A DNA stretch of 43,681 nt, taken from NCBI GenBank assembly GCA_963169675.1, contig CAUJFJ010000228.1, positions 1 to 43,681 on the forward strand, read 5' to 3'. Position numbers and translations under genes: made by a program. The notes beneath the pieces were generated by a model that saw nothing but the letters and a program-made list of their open reading frames with translations, was not told where the DNA came from and searched no databases. Below, in pieces: positions 42,706 to 43,681 of the stretch; within the stretch, counting starts at the first letter, position 1, and every line of letters starts with the position of its first letter. The stretch is from Bacteroidota bacterium (lineage in GTDB: Bacteria > Bacteroidota > Bacteroidia > AKYH767-A > OLB10).

Positions 42706-43539
42706 ATGTATTATCTGAAATGTAATCATTGTGGACATGCTAATGAACTGAAAACGGAGTTCCTCACGTTTTGTAATCAGTGTGGTAAAAAGTTAAGTTC
42801 CAATTTTCAGGAGTGGAGCAAAGAGCATCCCGGTGCAAGCTTCGACGATTATAAAAAAATGGTAGGAACCTCCGATTTGCAGGTGCTGAAAGAAGGACCA
42901 TTTCAAAAAAAGAAAAAGTTCCCGATAATAGCCGGTGTTCTGGTTGGTGTGGCATTCATGGGATTATTCACATATTACATGACGAACATGTCGGGAGTGA
43001 GTATTCTTTCCCTTTTACGTTCCGGAAAAACTCCAGATTCTATTATTCAAAGTAAATGGGAGCGATATAATTTCGGTCGCTTTGGTTTGTCGGTTGAAGC
43101 ACCGGTTAAACCGGAAGCAGTAGAGCTTGCTATTCCTGATGAGGTTAAGCAACAGATAAAAGAAATGGAGACATTTCAGTATGCACCACTCAAAGGATTT
43201 GAAATGATGGTGAGTAGTGTGTTGTATTCGGAAGGCATTACTGCGAGTCTGGAAGGTGCTGCAAACGGTTCGTTGAATGAGATTGTAAATAAACCCGGAG
43301 TAAGTAATTTCGAATTCAAGGATAGTCCCGTTACATACAATGAAGTGAATGGTGTGCTGATTAATGGCAGCTTTCATTTGAATGGTGTTTTTATGCGATT
43401 CAGCACTGTTATTTATACGCGCAATTCACACATGTGGCAAGTGTTGGTATCGTGGCAGGATCAGGATGCGAATGGTAAAATTGCCGCTGAGCGAATTCTT
43501 GATTCGGTGGAGATTAATTATTACGTGAAAACTATTTGA
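42706..43539 (+). CDS. Membrane protein with N-terminal zinc ribbon
   Basis: 277 residues. The N-terminus has a four-cysteine zinc ribbon: C6-x2-C9 and C23-x2-C26 in LKCNHCGHANEL and FCNQCGKKL. A basic KKKKFP stretch then leads to one membrane helix at about 72-92 (IIAGVLVGVAFMGLFTYYM), so the ribbon should be cytosolic. The C-terminal ~165 residues are probably outside the membrane and form a soluble alpha/beta domain (FGLSVEAPVKPEAVEL, GVLINGSFHLNGVFMRFSTVIYTRN, MWQVLVSWQD, AERILDSVEINY) similar in layout to the PsbP/DUF1795 type; that is an inference from the pattern of strands. Function unknown. It lies behind the tatA terminator and has its own putative promoter. Confidence 0.75.
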   Translation: MYYLKCNHCGHANELKTEFLTFCNQCGKKLSSNFQEWSKEHPGASFDDYKKMVGTSDLQVLKEGPFQKKKKFPIIAGVLVGVAFMGLFTYYMTNMSGVSILSLLRSGKTPDSIIQSKWERYNFGRFGLSVEAPVKPEAVELAIPDEVKQQIKEMETFQYAPLKGFEMMVSSVLYSEGITASLEGAANGSLNEIVNKPGVSNFEFKDSPVTYNEVNGVLINGSFHLNGVFMRFSTVIYTRNSHMWQVLVSWQDQDANGKIAAERILDSVEINYYVKTI

Positions 43540-43595
43540 TACACTATTGCCGGAGCAAATAGATTCCGGAGCGATCACATATTTAAAAAAATAAA

Positions 43596-43681
43596 ATGAA
43601 CGGAGCTCATATTCACCTGCTGTTAAATCATGTTCCTATTCTGGGATCTGTCTTTGCCCTATGTTTGTTGTTGTATGGAAT
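43596..43681 (+). CDS. Small membrane protein (5' part; runs off right edge)
   Basis: Opens with an ATG at 43596 and stays open for 28 codons to the right edge. The visible part, MNGAHIHLLLNHVPILGSVF then ALCLLLYG, has His residues in the HIHLLLNHVPI segment followed by a hydrophobic helix. Similar N-termini occur in short membrane proteins of unknown role in many bacteria, but the cut prevents a firm assignment. The 56-base spacer before it shows no TAnnTTTG box. Confidence 0.6.
   Translation, partial: MNGAHIHLLLNHVPILGSVFALCLLLYG

Noticed and set aside
1-43681. tRNA, rRNA or known riboswitches
   Set aside because: No tRNA cloverleaf signatures, rRNA segments, cobalamin, preQ1 or T-box motifs were recognised on reading the spacers; a covariance-model scan would be decisive.

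Overview
This window looks like chromosomal DNA from a member of the Bacteroidota. The evidence is a cargo protein with a type IX secretion (T9SS) C-terminal sorting signal, DUF3098, DUF4292 and DUF4468 proteins, a Reg_prop/Y_Y_Y sensor kinase paired with a LytTR regulator, a LeuRS with the insertions common in this phylum, and many start-proximal TAnnTTTG boxes (the Bacteroidota -7 promoter element) in place of E. coli-type promoters. Shine-Dalgarno sequences are generally missing, as expected for the phylum. I cannot assign a genus from the sequence alone. Almost everything is vertical, housekeeping-type content; I saw no insertion sequence, prophage, CRISPR array, tRNA or rRNA.

Layout. 1-3457: the start of a secreted lamin-tail-domain protein (minus strand, running off the left edge), an MscS channel, aspartate-semialdehyde dehydrogenase and a TMEM175-type potassium channel. 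3458-6304: the accessory-looking stretch. Two repeat-rich spacers flank a T9SS-secreted protein and a small secreted partner whose start overlaps its stop. 6305-10834 (minus): leuS, scpB and a DUF3108 protein. 11050-15613 (plus): ftsX, DUF3098, uppP, truB, queA, ispD, i.e. division, undecaprenyl-phosphate recycling, RNA modification and isoprenoid synthesis. 15814-21255: a D,D-carboxypeptidase with two LysM domains, an orphan NarL/LuxR-type regulator, a DUF4468 protein, an amidohydrolase and rlmN, in alternating orientation with very tight convergent junctions. 21256-25396: a LytS-like sensor and LytTR regulator operon (minus) with a clear terminator and an odd 21-nt-phased repeat at its 3' end. 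25606-30007: an M28 peptidase with PA and PDZ domains, gpsA and a class 3 aldehyde dehydrogenase. 30152-42591: a very large NtrY-like kinase, a free-standing B12-binding domain, enoyl-CoA hydratase, acylphosphatase, a polysaccharide flippase, dut, a sugar nucleotidyltransferase, a TPR lipoprotein, a DUF4292 lipoprotein, an EnvC-like protein and tatA. The window closes with a zinc-ribbon membrane protein and the start of a small membrane protein.

The genes work together mainly in envelope biogenesis: FtsX and an EnvC-like LytM protein (division-site murein hydrolysis), UppP and a flippase with a nucleotidyltransferase (lipid-linked sugar export), a penicillin-binding D,D-carboxypeptidase, lipoproteins of the DUF4292/LolB-like type, Tat export and several membrane sensors. 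No complete novel system is evident. The observations most worth a second look are the 21-nt-phased TGAGG repeats next to the LytTR operon, the repeat-flanked T9SS gene pair, heptanucleotide arrays in intergenic DNA, a candidate structured leader on leuS, near-leaderless promoter placements that decide several start codons, and an EnvC-like protein whose LytM zinc site is visibly degenerate.
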